Below, in pieces: positions 1 to 14,300 of a stretch of DNA of 64,000 nt. The notes beneath the pieces were generated by a model. That model was given only the letters and a program-made list of their open reading frames with translations, had not been told where the DNA came from and searched no databases. Made by a program: the position numbers and the translations under genes. Each line of letters starts with the position of its first letter. The first letter of the stretch is position 1. This stretch comes from Lottia gigantea (Eukaryota; Mollusca; Gastropoda; Lottiidae): positions 4,116,382 to 4,180,381 of the forward strand of contig NW_008707001.1 in NCBI RefSeq assembly GCF_000327385.1. Direction: 5' to 3'.

Positions 1-908
1 ACCTCAGATTTTCAAAGCAAAGAAGAAAATTCATGTCTCATATAAACTGTAATTAAAAGGTGGTGGTCTATTCTGTAACTTAAAAGATTAATGATAGTGT
101 TTATGAAAGTACCGTGGTTGATTCGGCAAGGGTTTATAGAGGTGTCATATGAACATAACCCTTTATACAGCAAGCTGAAATTCTTACCACTTATTCCATT
201 AATTCAAAATTTTAATAAGAATGTACATCCAGGGTCAAATAGTATATTGTTTAAATGATGGGTGGCAAAGTAATACAATAATGCTTTATGTGACAAATAC
301 AATGCTCTTTGTAAGGCCTATGCAATGCAAAATTTGACTAAAATTTTAAATGGTTGTATTCAGAGAATATCTGAATTATCAGCAGAAAAAGATTGTGACA
401 GAACACAGCTCGGAACCCGCAACAGTTATAATATTTCTATATCGCTCTACAATTGATGCATTTAACACTATTTTAACAGTGAAATAATTGTTACTGTAAA
501 TAATAGAATATATTATATTCAGCTTGCCATGTTTATATGATAACAGAATTATCTTTTATTATCAAATAAACTATTTGAAAATTATTGTAACAAGATTCTT
601 TCCATCTAGTCAATATAATTGTCATTAATTTCAAAGGACTCCTCACTCTAATGCTGCCAAGGGAATATAACTCTTCCATTACGATTATCATTTGTGTCTT
701 ATCCTTCTAACAAAAAGTACATTCTAAAGGCATACCTGACATATTGCCCTTTCTAGTAGCGTTGAGAAGGAATTGACAGAAACAGGCTGGGGCTAGGACA
801 ATCTGCATCCATATCATAGATTAAGAAAGAAGATAAATTATAACTTGTGTTTTAATATTACACTCTGTTAATAATGAAATAAAATAAAGCCATAATTTAT
901 AATATTGG

Positions 909-1110
909 TCAAATTATCTGGAATTTTTTACAGAAATATTTTATTCTACTGCATTTCCCTTGAAAAGAACGAATCTTCCGACCAGCATCAGTGATAGGTT
1001 GAGAACAGGGTTGAAAATCCAAAAGTATTATTTCAACCCATGCCAGGATTGAACCCTGGACCTTCAGGCTAGCGAACAAACGTCCTATCACTGACCAACT
1101 GAGGCCCTCG
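909..1110 (-). mobile_element. tRNA-derived SINE, head region
   Basis: On the minus strand from about 1108 the sequence reads like a tRNA: CTCAGTTGGTCAGTGATAGG as A-box region and GGTTCAATCC as a perfect B box about 35 bp later. It is too diverged at the acceptor stem to be a tRNA gene. This is the best-preserved head of the SINE family listed below. Confidence 0.7.
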
Positions 1111-1114
1111 ATAC

Positions 1115-1205
1115 ATATAAGAAATGAAATGAATTTTACGTCCTACTCTTCTGCACCAATGGGGCTAATGAAGACAGGCAATGCCATGCAGTGCGCTATA
1201 AGTAT
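1115..1205 (-). mobile_element. SINE tail fragment
   Basis: Tail of the same family: in element orientation it ends GGTGCAGAAGAGTAGGACGT AAAATTCATTTCATTT. The ATTTC-type tail ends where the preceding copy's head begins, so two copies abut. Confidence 0.65.
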
Positions 1206-2270
1206 ACAGATACGAAATATATTAAAAATTATGGCTCATGTGCATTAGTATCCTTTCTCAACAATAATGTCTAGTAATAATAATAATAATAATAATAAAT
1301 TCTCTGAGAAAATTAAAGAACTACTGTGTAATAAACCTAGTGGAATGTACAATTATTGATCAAGATGAATTAGTGAACTTAATTTGGTGTGATATGTTAG
1401 AAGGTCCCCAAGCCAGAAATTCTGTGGACTCGAAGAATTACAGTAATCTGATTGGTTGATGAAGTTCAATTTTTGTCATCGACCAATCAGATGAGCAGAA
1501 TACAAATCTTCAATTAAGTTAAAAGAAAATTCTCTTAACTAAATAAACCAGAAATTTTGAATTAGAAAATGCATTTTTCTTGTACTTTTCAAATGACATT
1601 TTAAGTTCTCACACCTAAGAAAGAAACAAGAACAGTAAACAATTTTTGAAATATTTGAATTAAGAAGTCTTTATGAAAAATTCTAAATTCACAATAACTT
1701 ATACAATCTTTAAAATATCACTCTAATAGAAATGACATTCAGAATTAAAAACAGACTGTACACGTATAAAACTAGAATAAAAAACAAAGAATACTTGGAG
1801 AAAGCCCTGGGTTATGCTAAAATATGAACAAAACATTAAATATTCTTTTTAAATATACCTCTTGACTGTGTCTTGACTCAAAAGAGCTGTGCTGCAGTCT
1901 ACACGTTTTAATAATGGATTCTTCCGAACATTGGAGACTTAATTTCAACTTTAAACCCAACCTTTCAGATTCTTGGGACTTTTTTCAAACATTTTGACGC
2001 CACTGGAACATTTTGACAATCCACCTCACCAACTTGAAGCATGGTCATTTAGAAGACTGAAATATCTGCCTCCCTTACAGCCTCTAATTGACAATTGTCA
2101 GCTGGTGTAGAGACGGAAAAATTAGGCTCTATTTTGTGGAGATTTTCCGTACTCCCGACTTGGTCATTAAGGAGCCAAAATAGTCAATATTCAAACTGAA
2201 TAGGGATCACTCGCTTGCACCCGAGATGCTCAAAAGTAACATCAGTGGCAGTAGTACCCAAGGTTGAGAA

Positions 2271-2682
2271 CCTGGCTGCGTATTCTCCAAATGATCTTAG
2301 CGCAAGGATGTCCTAAAGTCTTATCTTCTAACACTGTTTCTAGAATGTCCTAAAGTCTTATCTTCTAACACTGTTTCTAGAATGTCCTAAAGTCTTATCT
2401 TCTAACACTGTTTCTAGAATGTCCTAAAGTCTTATCTTCTAACACTGTTTCTAGGATGTCCTAAAGTCTTATCTTCTAACACTGTTTCTAGGATGTCCTA
2501 AAGTCTTATCTTCTAACACTGTTTCTAGAATGTCCTAAAGTCTTATCTTCTAACACTGTTTCTAGGATGTCCTAAAGTCTTATCTTCTAACACTGTTTCT
2601 AGAATGTCCTAAAGTCTTATCTTCTAACACTGTTTCTAGGATGTCCTAGCGCCAAGATCGTTTCGAGAATACAAGGCCAGGG
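2271..2682. mobile_element. MITE family D with internal minisatellite
   Basis: Left end CTGGCTGCGTATTCTCC...GATCTTAGCGCAAGGATG; right end, inverted, CCTAGCGCCAAGATCGTTTC then GAGAATACAAGGCCAG. Between the ends there is nothing but the nine 37-bp repeats, so the array grew inside the element. Confidence 0.8.
2307..2639. repeat. 37-bp minisatellite, nine copies
   Basis: Nine exact-length units beginning RATGTCCTAAAGTCTTATCT, almost identical to one another, differing mainly at the first base. The array sits inside an inverted-repeat element (2271-2682) whose ends carry the same GGATGTCCT word. Confidence 0.93.
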
Positions 2683-4808
2683 CTCTGTATCAAAAAATAG
2701 AATAAAACCATAACAAAACAGATGTATAACATAAACAGTAAGAAAATAAAAAAATAACAAAATAGCTAATAAACAAAATATAAAAACAAGCATGAGGTTT
2801 TAGTTATCAACAAAGCAATAAAGTCAACAATTGAAAAAAGAATAGAAAATGTCATCCAGTATTAACAATTATACAAACTATGTATATTCCTAGAATAATT
2901 ATGGTCATGGGTCATTGAAAAATGCATCTTGGCAAAAAAAACAAAAAATTCAACAGCCATTAATGCAAGCATTCTGATGTTCGCTTTTTAAAACAGATGT
3001 TAAAAAAACTACTCAGAAGTAGTATACCATACAATTGAGTTCTGTTATTAAATTGTCACCTAAGGATTATAACATTGTAACATATTGTATTTTATTTTGA
3101 TACTATTGTCCGTATATAAATTGAGCAATATAATAACATGCTTCAAAAGCAGTTTGCATTAAAAAGGCAGCCAAATAACAATTACAATAATCAGCATTCT
3201 ATGCAAGTTATACTTAATATCTTATTTCTGGTAATAACATATCATCAATCATTAACACTATAAAATCACAATCTAGAACAGAATTTGAAGAGTAAAATAA
3301 CGTCAGGTTCCGTCTTGATATTTACCATCAATTTATATAATTATAATTAATCAATTATAATGCAATTTATTATTGTTTTAAAGAGGTATTATTAAACTAA
3401 ACAATATTATTTCTTTTTTGAAAGAAAAAGCTCAAAAACTTCAATTAATTAAACAGTGAAAATATATCTCCAACAGACTTAACCTTGTTGAATAACGAAA
3501 TAAGTTTTACATGATGCAATATCTTGAGAAATGAGATCAATAAAATACTGTAGGGTTAGGGATTAAAGGTGGAATTCAGTTGTCTGGCAGTGTGGCATAT
3601 AAAAGCTGAAGAAATAATGACAACAGAGCGTAAATTTAAATTAAGATATTTGCTGTACGATCCTTAACCAGTGAACCCTCCACAGGTTCATTTGTCTTTC
3701 AATATTTTTTCAACTTTTTCAAATATAATCCTGTGGATCCAAATGAAGTTGAGTTGTTCCCTTACTTCCTAATATGTATTTAAAGCCATTATGACGCTCT
3801 ATTCTCAACATTTCTTCACTTTTAGCAATATATATTGTAATCTTCAATTTTACATCTTAATTTGTCATCGAAGACATTCAAAATATACTAAATTGTCAGA
3901 ACACTGAACCCTGCCTTTATTCTTTGACTAGAAAATACTTCACTTAGGCCTAATAACCACATGGCAGGTACGTTAATAATAGCAGCCTAGAACACAGACT
4001 GCTGAAATAACATCGTATTATTGCACAATCAAGCCAGAACACAAATTTAATGTTAATATGCTATTTTGGTGTGATTTCTGCATAAACAAGAATGCCTAAT
4101 TCACATTCTTGTAAAAATGATCTATATATTGAAAAAAAAAAACCATATCGTGTCAACCAAAATTGGCTTTCTAAAAAGATTCTAAAAAGAGAAGATTTTT
4201 TTCTGTGTATATCTGAATTGGCTTACTGAAAAAAGCACTATGTTCTAAAAAGTAGTAAGAAAAGATAATTTATCAGTGTCTATGGAATTTGCTTACTGAA
4301 AACAAAAGCACTATGTTTTATACAATAGTAAAATAGATTAAATGGTAAAAAGGTAAATTAGGTAAAACAGATCTATATACAATTAATAATCACTTATAAA
4401 ATAAAAACTTAACAATGGTTTTCAGAAATAAAAACTAATATACAAATACATACATTTATAATTCTGTATTATATTTTGCATTAAGATAAATCTATGTTTT
4501 AGGGTGCCATTTCTCAAAAACTTTTACCAATTACCATGGTAACAATTTTTGAGATCTGACCCACTGATCCCCTTAACCAAGTGTGCACAAATCTTTTGGA
4601 AGAAAAATAGGATTTCTGCTATATCTTTTAAAACACTATTCTGAATATATATCCAATGTGATCTTTTGCAATTTCTAATCGTTAGTATAATGGAATGGTA
4701 ATAATCTGCAAAGGGAGGCAGTCCTCTAAACATTTGCTCTAGTCTAGTGGCAGAACCTATTAATATGCCAGGCTGAGTTTTAAATGGATTCTAATTTCTA
4801 TTTTTTTT

Positions 4809-4949
4809 TAAGTGTATCAGGGACACTGATAGCACAATTTCAATTTTCAATCAGACTTCTGTGGTTCCTTCAATTCTCAACAGTGTTTGATGACATCACT
4901 AATCGCAAAATATGCTTTGACACATATTAGTGACAATATCAAACAATTA
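4809..4949. mobile_element. palindromic MITE family A, one-arm fragment
   Basis: GTGTATCAGGGACACTGATA through GATGACATCACTAATCGC, then a short remnant of the opposite arm. Located 0.4 kb past the RGS stop codon. Confidence 0.72.
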
Positions 4950-5354
4950 TAAATGCAAACGTTTAGAAGACTATATCCCTTTCAGTGAATCTAAAGAATG
5001 AATGATCTATACCCATTTGTTTCAATATATTTTGTACAAGTAAAGCTCTACTGTGATATATAAACTGTCTGTTATTATATAGCTAGCTAGTGTTTACTTT
5101 AAGTTCAAAACAAACTACTGTCTTTGTTATTTTGTTGGAAAATCAAATTGCTGATTACGTTTATGTGCATTGGAATATCAGCTTCGAAATTGTAGTCTAG
5201 AATGAATTTGCACTAATGAAGTTCAGTTTTAGTACTGTGTGTGTTCTGAAGCATATATTCAAATACGCTAAAAAAAATCATTAAAGTTTGATTTACCGAC
5301 AAAGTAAGGAGACAGTAGATTAGTAGAATCCACATTCTTTAGTTACATATAACT

Positions 5355-8300
5355 CTAATCTGGTCCCTCCCATGGTGCTACGACGTTAGTTTTACTTGGT
5401 ACTGTTAAAGCTAAACATGTTGTTCCCTCTGATTTGCCATCACTGAGATTGACTGATACATGTTTGGGTACCTCTAATTTACTGCGTCTAGGACTGTCGA
5501 TTCTTGCTGATAATGCCGAGGTTGTTCTGTGAGACATTGCGGGAGATTCACTGAAATAAAACAAAAGTAAGTACATTCAAAAGATGCCATTTACAACAAA
5601 ATTTCTGTTTTTTGTACATTTCTAGTACTTCTAAAGACTATTTACATATATTCAAGACTAATATCAACCCCAAAATGGCGCATCTGTCCCTTAAATTCTA
5701 TACCTATGACTTATATAGTGCTGTCCTGTCCTTGCCTCAATAAATCTATGCTATAATGTTAACATTTTGTGACGTCACTTGGTAACACCCGCTAAGATAT
5801 TATAAGACATAACTAGCCGGTGGGTGGAGCTCCAAGTTAGTATTGAAAGGCTTAAATAAAATATTATTTCTATTATTGGTACATACCATCTTGGTAAACT
5901 TGTATCTGAACCATTACTTCTTCTAAGATAAATAAAAAATTTGTATAAAAAATCAGTTCAAATATAAGCTTATTTTGAGTGCTTGATCAACATCTTAACC
6001 AAAAAGTCAAAGATATTTGGATGACATGACTTACCTATCCCAAGATGAATCTGATAAACTAATGGCTGTCACGGCTAAGGTAATGATCTATTTAAAAACT
6101 TTGTAGGTATCAAAGGGGTAATAAAAGTGGCGGAACCAGCCTTCCGACACTGGGGGTATAAATAATGGGAAGACTGACTCAATGGGGGGGGGGGGGGGGG
6201 GGGACAACTGCTGAGGCTGAATTCAAATTGTGGCTACTCTGTGGTGGTGTCATAGTCGCAAGCCTCTCATAGAGCGTCTTAGACGGTTCTCTCAAGATAA
6301 TTTTTAGAAGAAATGAATTGATTTTGTGCATTCTGACACATATTTTGGAGAAAAAAGGTAAACATTTAGATTTGTTGAAAATAAAGTGGGGGTACAATTG
6401 GGGGTGCGAGCCAATTTACTAAGGGGGCATTAGCCCATCTTTGTCCCCACTGGGTAATAGAAATATGTTACAATATAAACAATGATCTACCTGAAAACAA
6501 CGGTTCTATCATCTAATTCACGTAGATTACCAGTACTAAATGAATGGTGTGCTATAGAATTATTCTCAAAACCATCTTTCCCCTCACTACTTCTTCTCTT
6601 AGGTTGGGGACTCGGTGTTAAATTCAACTTCTTTCTACTTGATCCAAAGTTAAAAAATCTGTAAGACAGATAATCAATATTGAAAGGGTTGAAATGATTC
6701 TAGAAATGGACAAAACCATAATTATTAGCTTGTAAATATATCTGATTGGGCTAATGAAGATGGGAATGGTTAAAGAAGCTGAAAGTAAACAGGAAAGTAA
6801 AAATTCTATGGTTTTCAGTTAATTTCTTGACCCTTATCCAATACAATGAATTCCTTGTTAGCTTCAATTATGCCATTTGATTCTTCAAGTGAGAAAGGAG
6901 TACCAAAAAATGATGCATAAAAGTGGTACAAAGGGGTCAAAAGGTAAGGAACCATCTAACTAGCCCTAATTATTATGAATACTTACTTTTTCTTTGAGAA
7001 AGGTGTAAGAGCATTAGACAGCAGTGTTTTATAATGGTCTGATCGTAAAAATCTGGGATAACTATCTTTTTTCATCAATGTATATATATGTTCTTTTGCA
7101 GCTTCAAATGTAAATCTAAAAAAGTCAGATTTAATAATATTCAAACATAACATGTCAGGGATTGTAAAGAGGTTTTCATAATTTTTATGTGAATCAGGGA
7201 CAATGATTTCAATTTGCACCATTCAAATTTTCAATCAGACATCTGTGGTTTCTGCAATTCCACTAAACCTGAGTGTTTGATGACGTCACTAATTGCAAAA
7301 TATGCTTTATCACATAAAGCCCTTCGGTATTACTGACGTCATAAAATTAGAATGAATACAGTATGTATGGTATTTTGCAACTTCAAATCTAAATATAGTT
7401 TAATATAACAATATTGGTAGTTCATGTTTTATGTTTTGAAGAAATTTCTGTAAGTTGATGATAAAATGAATCAATAGAAATAAAATCTAGAGAAAGAAAT
7501 TGTTATTTATATAGTAGAATTAACTATAGAATTAATCAATATTGCTCAACTCATTAAAATACAACTGTTATTATAACACATATTATATATTATACATCCC
7601 TATTATTTATTAATTCATTATACTCTTCTTATTTTATTGATTATCCTCAAATATCCTTTCAAATACAGGGCGTGCTCTCCCTTAAATTTTAATTCTTAGT
7701 TTCTAATTAGTACTAAAACTATACTGTGACCAAGGCCAGTGCTTTCATTGAGACTCGTCTCAATGCACTATACCAAACTCTGTTATATTAACACTGTGTT
7801 TTTGGCAAAGGCAAGCAAACAGTACACAGTAAAAAGCGTTCAGTTATCAGAATAATACGAGTCCAATGAATTCATTTATGATATTTGTACTTAAGGCATG
7901 ACAACTACAATTACTATCTTGGAGATTGTTTGTCAAGGCAGAAGCATTAAGCTTTAAGCTGTCTAAATTCTTACAATATATTCAAATTTGATCTATAATG
8001 TAATTATTAATGCAAAAGAGCTTTTAGAAAACCTGGAACCAGGAATGGCAAATGATAAAATTAAATCAAACTTTTAAGGTATATTTTGGATTCTTGATAG
8101 AACTAAATTCAAAATCAAATTTGGTAATATCTAAGAGGGTATTTGGAACACTAAAATTATCTTTAACTATGCTTTTCCGAAAATCAAACCTGATCCTACT
8201 GTATTACTGAATTTTTTTTTCTTATCAAATGATAATAATGTGGTCGTGTAATTTCTTTGGGATAAATAGACCAAAGGTTTTACCTGCTTGGTTTTGCGGA

Positions 8301-11300
8301 TTTTCGATTTATTTGAACACTTTCCATTGTTTTGCTATCGATGTTAACTTCATGCGAGGAACCACTGGTTAAGAACTCTCTGAAAGATAAACAATGATAC
8401 AATGTAGCAATTATATATTCCCAGGTATATCTATTCAATATGTGTTAATAACACTGTGTGATAAATAATGTTATTTTCACATGTTATGTAACACTAGAAG
8501 TAATGTTTACTATGTATTATCTTATTATAATAGAAAAAGTAAATTTCCATCTAGAGTAGGTATAGAACACAACGTAATTAAATTCATTATTGTGCAATGC
8601 TAGGCTTAAGGCTCAATGTGAAGAGTCCTATTTCGAAATTGGCAAAAGCTTTTTGTCCTCGTGAAGGTTCACCAATTTGTTGCAAAGGACGAAAGCTGTG
8701 GTCTTTAAGATTCTTCATATTAGACTAATATGGTATAGAAATGTACAATTCTCACTTCATTTTGTCACAAAAGTAGGGTTGAAAAAATATATACATTATA
8801 TCATTTATTTCCTCTTTTAGTCAAAATCTGACTTACTCATATATTCTCTCCACTCTAGAAGGTATATCAGAGACAGGACAAAACTTTAACTGTTCACAAG
8901 CTGCCCAGAATCTTATATTCTCCTGACTGTATTCCTTCTTTAAAAAATTCTCAAATTCTTGTAAACCAATAGGATCGGATAACAACTCGTGAAAACTCAC
9001 AGACCATTTCTTGATTCTTTGTTCAGTTGGGATTTCAATACTGAAATATCAAAAATAAACTTTGGTGATCTTGTTTAAAATGAAAAACTTCTGATGCTTT
9101 AACCAATATAATTGTATGAATATTTCTATATATAGGTTGATCTGTATCTGTATCTCTATTCAGAATGTAAATCAAATGTCATTCATCTACAATTGCATAA
9201 AAACAAATGGAAGTCTTGACAATATTAATATCCATGGCATTATTAACAACCATACATGCAGATATTATTGCTAAAAAAAAAAATTAGAGATTAGACTATT
9301 AGACTATTAGAAGTGGACTATTCATTATTACATTGAATGGTGTATGTATGAGCTAAGCCTCATGTATTTGAAACTCAGAACAAATAGGTTGTTTTTATTA
9401 GGACATGTTATGTAACACATATCCTTGACCTCATGATGAGACTCATCTAATCATTTTATTAACCATCTGATATAATTAATTTTCAAAAATTGGGTATTAC
9501 ATTTCAGAGTGATAAGTCTGGGGCTTGTTGTGAGACAGAGAGTTACTTTGAGTTAATTCTAAATAAACATTACAATAGACATTTTGCTACAAACTTTAGG
9601 CAACAGATAGTGGATAACACCTGCTACGCCCACTTGCAACATGAAATGTTTGTAAGATGACTTACAATATGCTCATAAATCTACAGATATATCTCATCTA
9701 GAAACTAACATGAAACTTTTCCACTTCAATAACAACCTTTCTTCCGATTGGAATAAACCCTACATCACAGGAATTAGGATTTATCTTAGAAAAACAGGAA
9801 ATTATTGAACCAAGATTAAAAAATTCAATCAAGTGTAAAATTAGTTCTAATTAAACCAAGTATTAATTAATCCATAATCTTATTAGTTAAGTTAATTATT
9901 GATTTTTTTTTTACTTCAAATGCTATGTACCAGCTGGTAGCTAGATAGAATGTTGTCAAAAGGTTATGAATTCTGTATAATATTTTAATTCCAAACCTAA
10001 AACCTTTTCTACAGCTTCAGAGATAGAGATAATACCTGCATATTTTTTAGAGTATATCATGTACTATATTATTCACTCAGTGATCAAAGGGTTAAAAGCA
10101 GTAATAATTTCAATTTAATATATATTTCCAATTCCACTAAAACTGAACATTTTGAAATTTCGCTATCACAACAGCTGCTAATAGTGATATGAAATACTTA
10201 GATTTAGTGGAATAAGAAAACCCACAGACGTCTGACTGAAAATTGGAAATCAATGCAACCAATGCCCATGAAAAAAAAATCTTTATACTCCCTTTAAAAT
10301 ATAGAAGTTTTCAACATACAACTTTTTACCGAGGGTACTATCTATTTTAATCATTTTCTAAATCAAATAAACTATCCAATAATTGTAGAGTTAACAACCT
10401 CTGACATTATGTCCTATGTATGTCCTGCACTAAACCATTTCCTGCTATATTTGGTGAATCAACAAGGAAGATTTGAACAATAAAATGTGTAAGTAGAATG
10501 CAGCCATGAATAATGAGCAATGAATTTAATTCTATATGAAAATATGTGTCAATATAAACTTCAACATCAAACCAAATAATCCATTAATGAAGGCTTTGTT
10601 ATTCAAAATTAACTATGCCAAGCACAAAGATATATGCCAACAGAAGTAAATGAAATGGATTTAGGACCAACACTGGCTGATTTGTCGACTCTGATATTAT
10701 CAGCATAAAAAATTTGTTGTCAATTAACCAACCTTTTACAAATAAAATAAATTACTAATACGAAAAGAAACGTATTTAATTAGTAGTTTATCTTTTTCTT
10801 ATCTAGGTATATCAAATCTTTTTGATATATCAAACTATATTGTCACAGGCATTACCTATAGATTTTCCAGTGTAAAAGAGTCCGGTATTTTAATATTAAT
10901 GAATAATAGATGTACTGTGAATGTTATGGTATCTGATCAATCTATATAAAGAGGATGACAGAGATTGTTAATCAAGACGACATTTACAAGACATTTTACA
11001 CTAGAAATTAAATGAAGTTTTACATCCTGCTTTTCTGCACCTGATTGGGTTAGCCATGCAGTGTGCAGTGAGATAATGTCCAACTTGTCAGAAGACCTTT
11101 AATGTAAACAGCCTGTAATACACACAGCCTTGGTTAAGTGTTCCATCTGAACTTTAGTGTACACTCCCTGTGGTACATGCGACCTCAGTTTATTGTCCCA
11201 ACCAAACCAATAAACCCTTTTTCCAACTCAGTCCGTAATTATGCAAATGTGCAATACCTCTTGGGCTACAGTTCCTGGATGTTGATGCTTATAAATTGAT

Positions 11301-14300
11301 GACAATGTTTCAGCATACTTTCTCTAACTGCACTCAGAACATCAGAGATAAAAACCCCAAAAACTCAGAATTTCACTTTGCTTGATTCTCAGAAACATAA
11401 ACCAGTATCATTTTACACTTTGACTAACTTATTTCAAATATCAATATTTCTATACCGTTCTGATGAGTTTCATTATCATCTAAAATTATATTATCAAAAT
11501 ATATCAATTCGGGTTTGCAATTGTAATCTGTGCACTCATGTCAGTGGTCTACAGCAGTCCTTAGACAAATTGAGAGTGATCGTGGAATATCTGGCATATT
11601 CCATAGCAAGACATCTTGTATTTGTAAAAGGTATCTAATCATATGAATCATTAATCACTGCAGGATGATGAGCAACAGTTTCACAATATATCATCAATCC
11701 AGTTTCTATTTAAATTAATTTTCAAAAAAAAGTCTGTTCAAATGTCAAAGAAATTACTTTTAAAATAATTCATTGTGACATTAGTTTACTAAGTGTTTGA
11801 TGAATTCACTAATTGCAATGGCCTCATGTGATATGTGAAGTATATTTTGCAATTAGTGACATCATTAAACAATTTTTGTGGAATTTCGAAGAACCACAGA
11901 TGTCTGATTGAAAATTGGAATGATGCAAATTGATGCCATCAGTGTCCCTGATACACATAAACAATTTAGTACATCCATGCGGAAGCAACTTCTCAAGAGC
12001 TTTCGCAATGAAGATGTCAACTTCAACATAATGATAAATGACAAGTTTTCCAATGTCAACTCCTCAAAAAATATACAAAATGCTTGAAACTTTACCCAGT
12101 ACAAGAATTCCATTCCAGAATCTTTGAATGAGTACCAGGCTATTTTATAGATTTTATTTGCATTATTCCAAATCTTTATCCGTCTGAATTTTCAGTACAC
12201 ATACAAATGCTACAAAAGACTCTTTTGAATTTGAATCCCTTTAACAATTACAACAACAGTGACTGCTCTACAGCCACATCTTTTTGTGATTCAAACTCAG
12301 AGTTCAAAGGATTAAAATAAAGATATTTTGACCAGTTAAGAAGTCATGATCAAGTCATGATCAAGTCATGATCAAGTCAACAAAACAAACATAATGAAGA
12401 ATAAACTTTACCCAGAGCAGCAAACTGGCATCATATTGTGTTCTTTGACCATCTTTAATATCAATCAGCCAATATATTAAATCTAACTTCATTGATTCTT
12501 ATATCATTCTTATTATACCTCTACTTTCACTTTATTATTTCAATACATATAACACAAACTTCAAAGTCTAAATTCACACGGTAAATATCCTCATAAACCA
12601 CGATGTCTAGATACAATGACGTCTTTTAACATGTTTGATTAGCAAGCAGGTTTATTTGAAGTGCCAGCTATCAATAACTTTCTCCAATATACATGAATTG
12701 ACTTCCGGCGAAAACCATTCTCTCCAAATATTGGTCTTTTAACACGATCAACAATCTACACAGAGAACGACAAATACTTGAAATTATGAGTGATGGAAGA
12801 TTATAGATTTTTGATCAGATTTCCTGTTATAACATCCACTTCATCATGTAACATTCCAGAAAATCAAATAAAATTTTCATATAATTACACAAATATACAC
12901 TTATTAACGATACCAGCCAATGATATAACTCATATATATTGATCACAGTCAAGAAATATGTCAGTTTTATCTCCAACTTTTAGTGATTGATTCTTTCCTA
13001 ATTTACCAATAAACTCATTTTTTAAAATTTTAAACCAAATTAATTCAAATTTTGACCTACTTAAACACAGTAAAAATATTTATTCTATATATCTAAATAG
13101 ATATACTTGCATGGAAAACAATTATTCCAAACTAATTATAAATGGAATGTTAAGAATACTTTTAGTAATCAAGTTCAAACCACAAATTCAAAAGCCACAA
13201 ATGTCTAGGTGCATCCAATATCTATTCTGAATCATTCAAGATGGAATACGATGCCAGTTGTTGATGAGAATGATTAGTTCTTCACAATAATAAAAGTTTA
13301 CATTTTCAATATGCATGCCTGACGTGATAACAATCAAAGAATGTAAGGATGAGTCAACTGTTATTTTCATTGCACATAATAATTTTAAAGCACTTTGAAA
13401 TAAACTTGTTGATTCCTAGGTGTTTTAGGAGAATAACATCATCATTTCATTTAATACAAATAAGATATATTGAACCTTGAATACAAGTACAGAAAATATA
13501 TGAAAAATCGATTCCAATTTAATTTATCAAAAGAAGTTCATATAGGTCTGAAGAGAACCAGATCAAGTCATTTCTGAATAGATTACACTCAGGAAAATGA
13601 AACTGGCTTAATCTTTAAAGGAATATAGACTTCTAATTAACTGATGTACATCCAGATAGCCTTTTAGGTCCCTAATAGCATAACAATAATAACAGAGAAA
13701 ATGAACATAACTTAATATAAAGGATAACAGACCAGAAATTCCAACATTCAGCAAAACTTTATCACAAATACCATTATAAATACTATAATTTCATAAATGG
13801 AACAATGAAAATTAATTTTTGACATTTTTTTTGGAAATCCTGCAAATTAATCTCGACTACAAATATCAACAATTAATAAATGAAGCAATAAATATAAATT
13901 TTTGACATTTTTGTTCAGAAAACCCCCTCAGATCAATATGATGTTAAAATGGAAAATAAAAGGGTTACATCCCTTGAATTCTGTGACCAACATTAGCTAA
14001 TATGATATAAGTAAGTACTGATTCTATATGGATTCCAAATTTGGTATTAATTATAGTGAAGAAAAGATATTGATGCCAAAAGTCAATTGAGTTAATGAAA
14101 TGTCGTGGCATACTGATTGGTATATACGGTAATTAAAGCCATCTGGTGGATGCTGGCTGAATGTCAACATCAATTCCTACTAATGAACCTTATATAATTA
14201 ATAACTTAATTATCAGTATATATGTAATATAGTTCCTCTATTGTACCATCCAACTACTAACTACCATGACTACCAACAACTACCTAGTTTGCGATATCAG

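Larger units (their letters stand above)
1..5354. other. region downstream of the RGS gene, no gene seen
   Basis: AT-rich DNA holding the RGS 3' UTR (end not determined), SINE fragments, a (TAA)n microsatellite at about 1273-1299, the repeat-bearing element at 2271-2682 and one palindromic element fragment. Open frames here are short and have no family features. A piece at about 1436-1530 resembles the centre of the GGCCTTATTC family described at 42928-43091. Confidence 0.6.

Noticed and set aside
1030-1108. tRNA-like sequence on the minus strand
   Set aside because: A and B boxes are visible, but the acceptor stem does not pair and the same sequence occurs as the degraded head of a SINE, so it is not a tRNA gene.
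11378-11638. 86-codon plus-strand frame in an RGS intron
   Set aside because: No family resemblance, no plausible splice sites that link it to anything, AT-rich composition like the surrounding intron.
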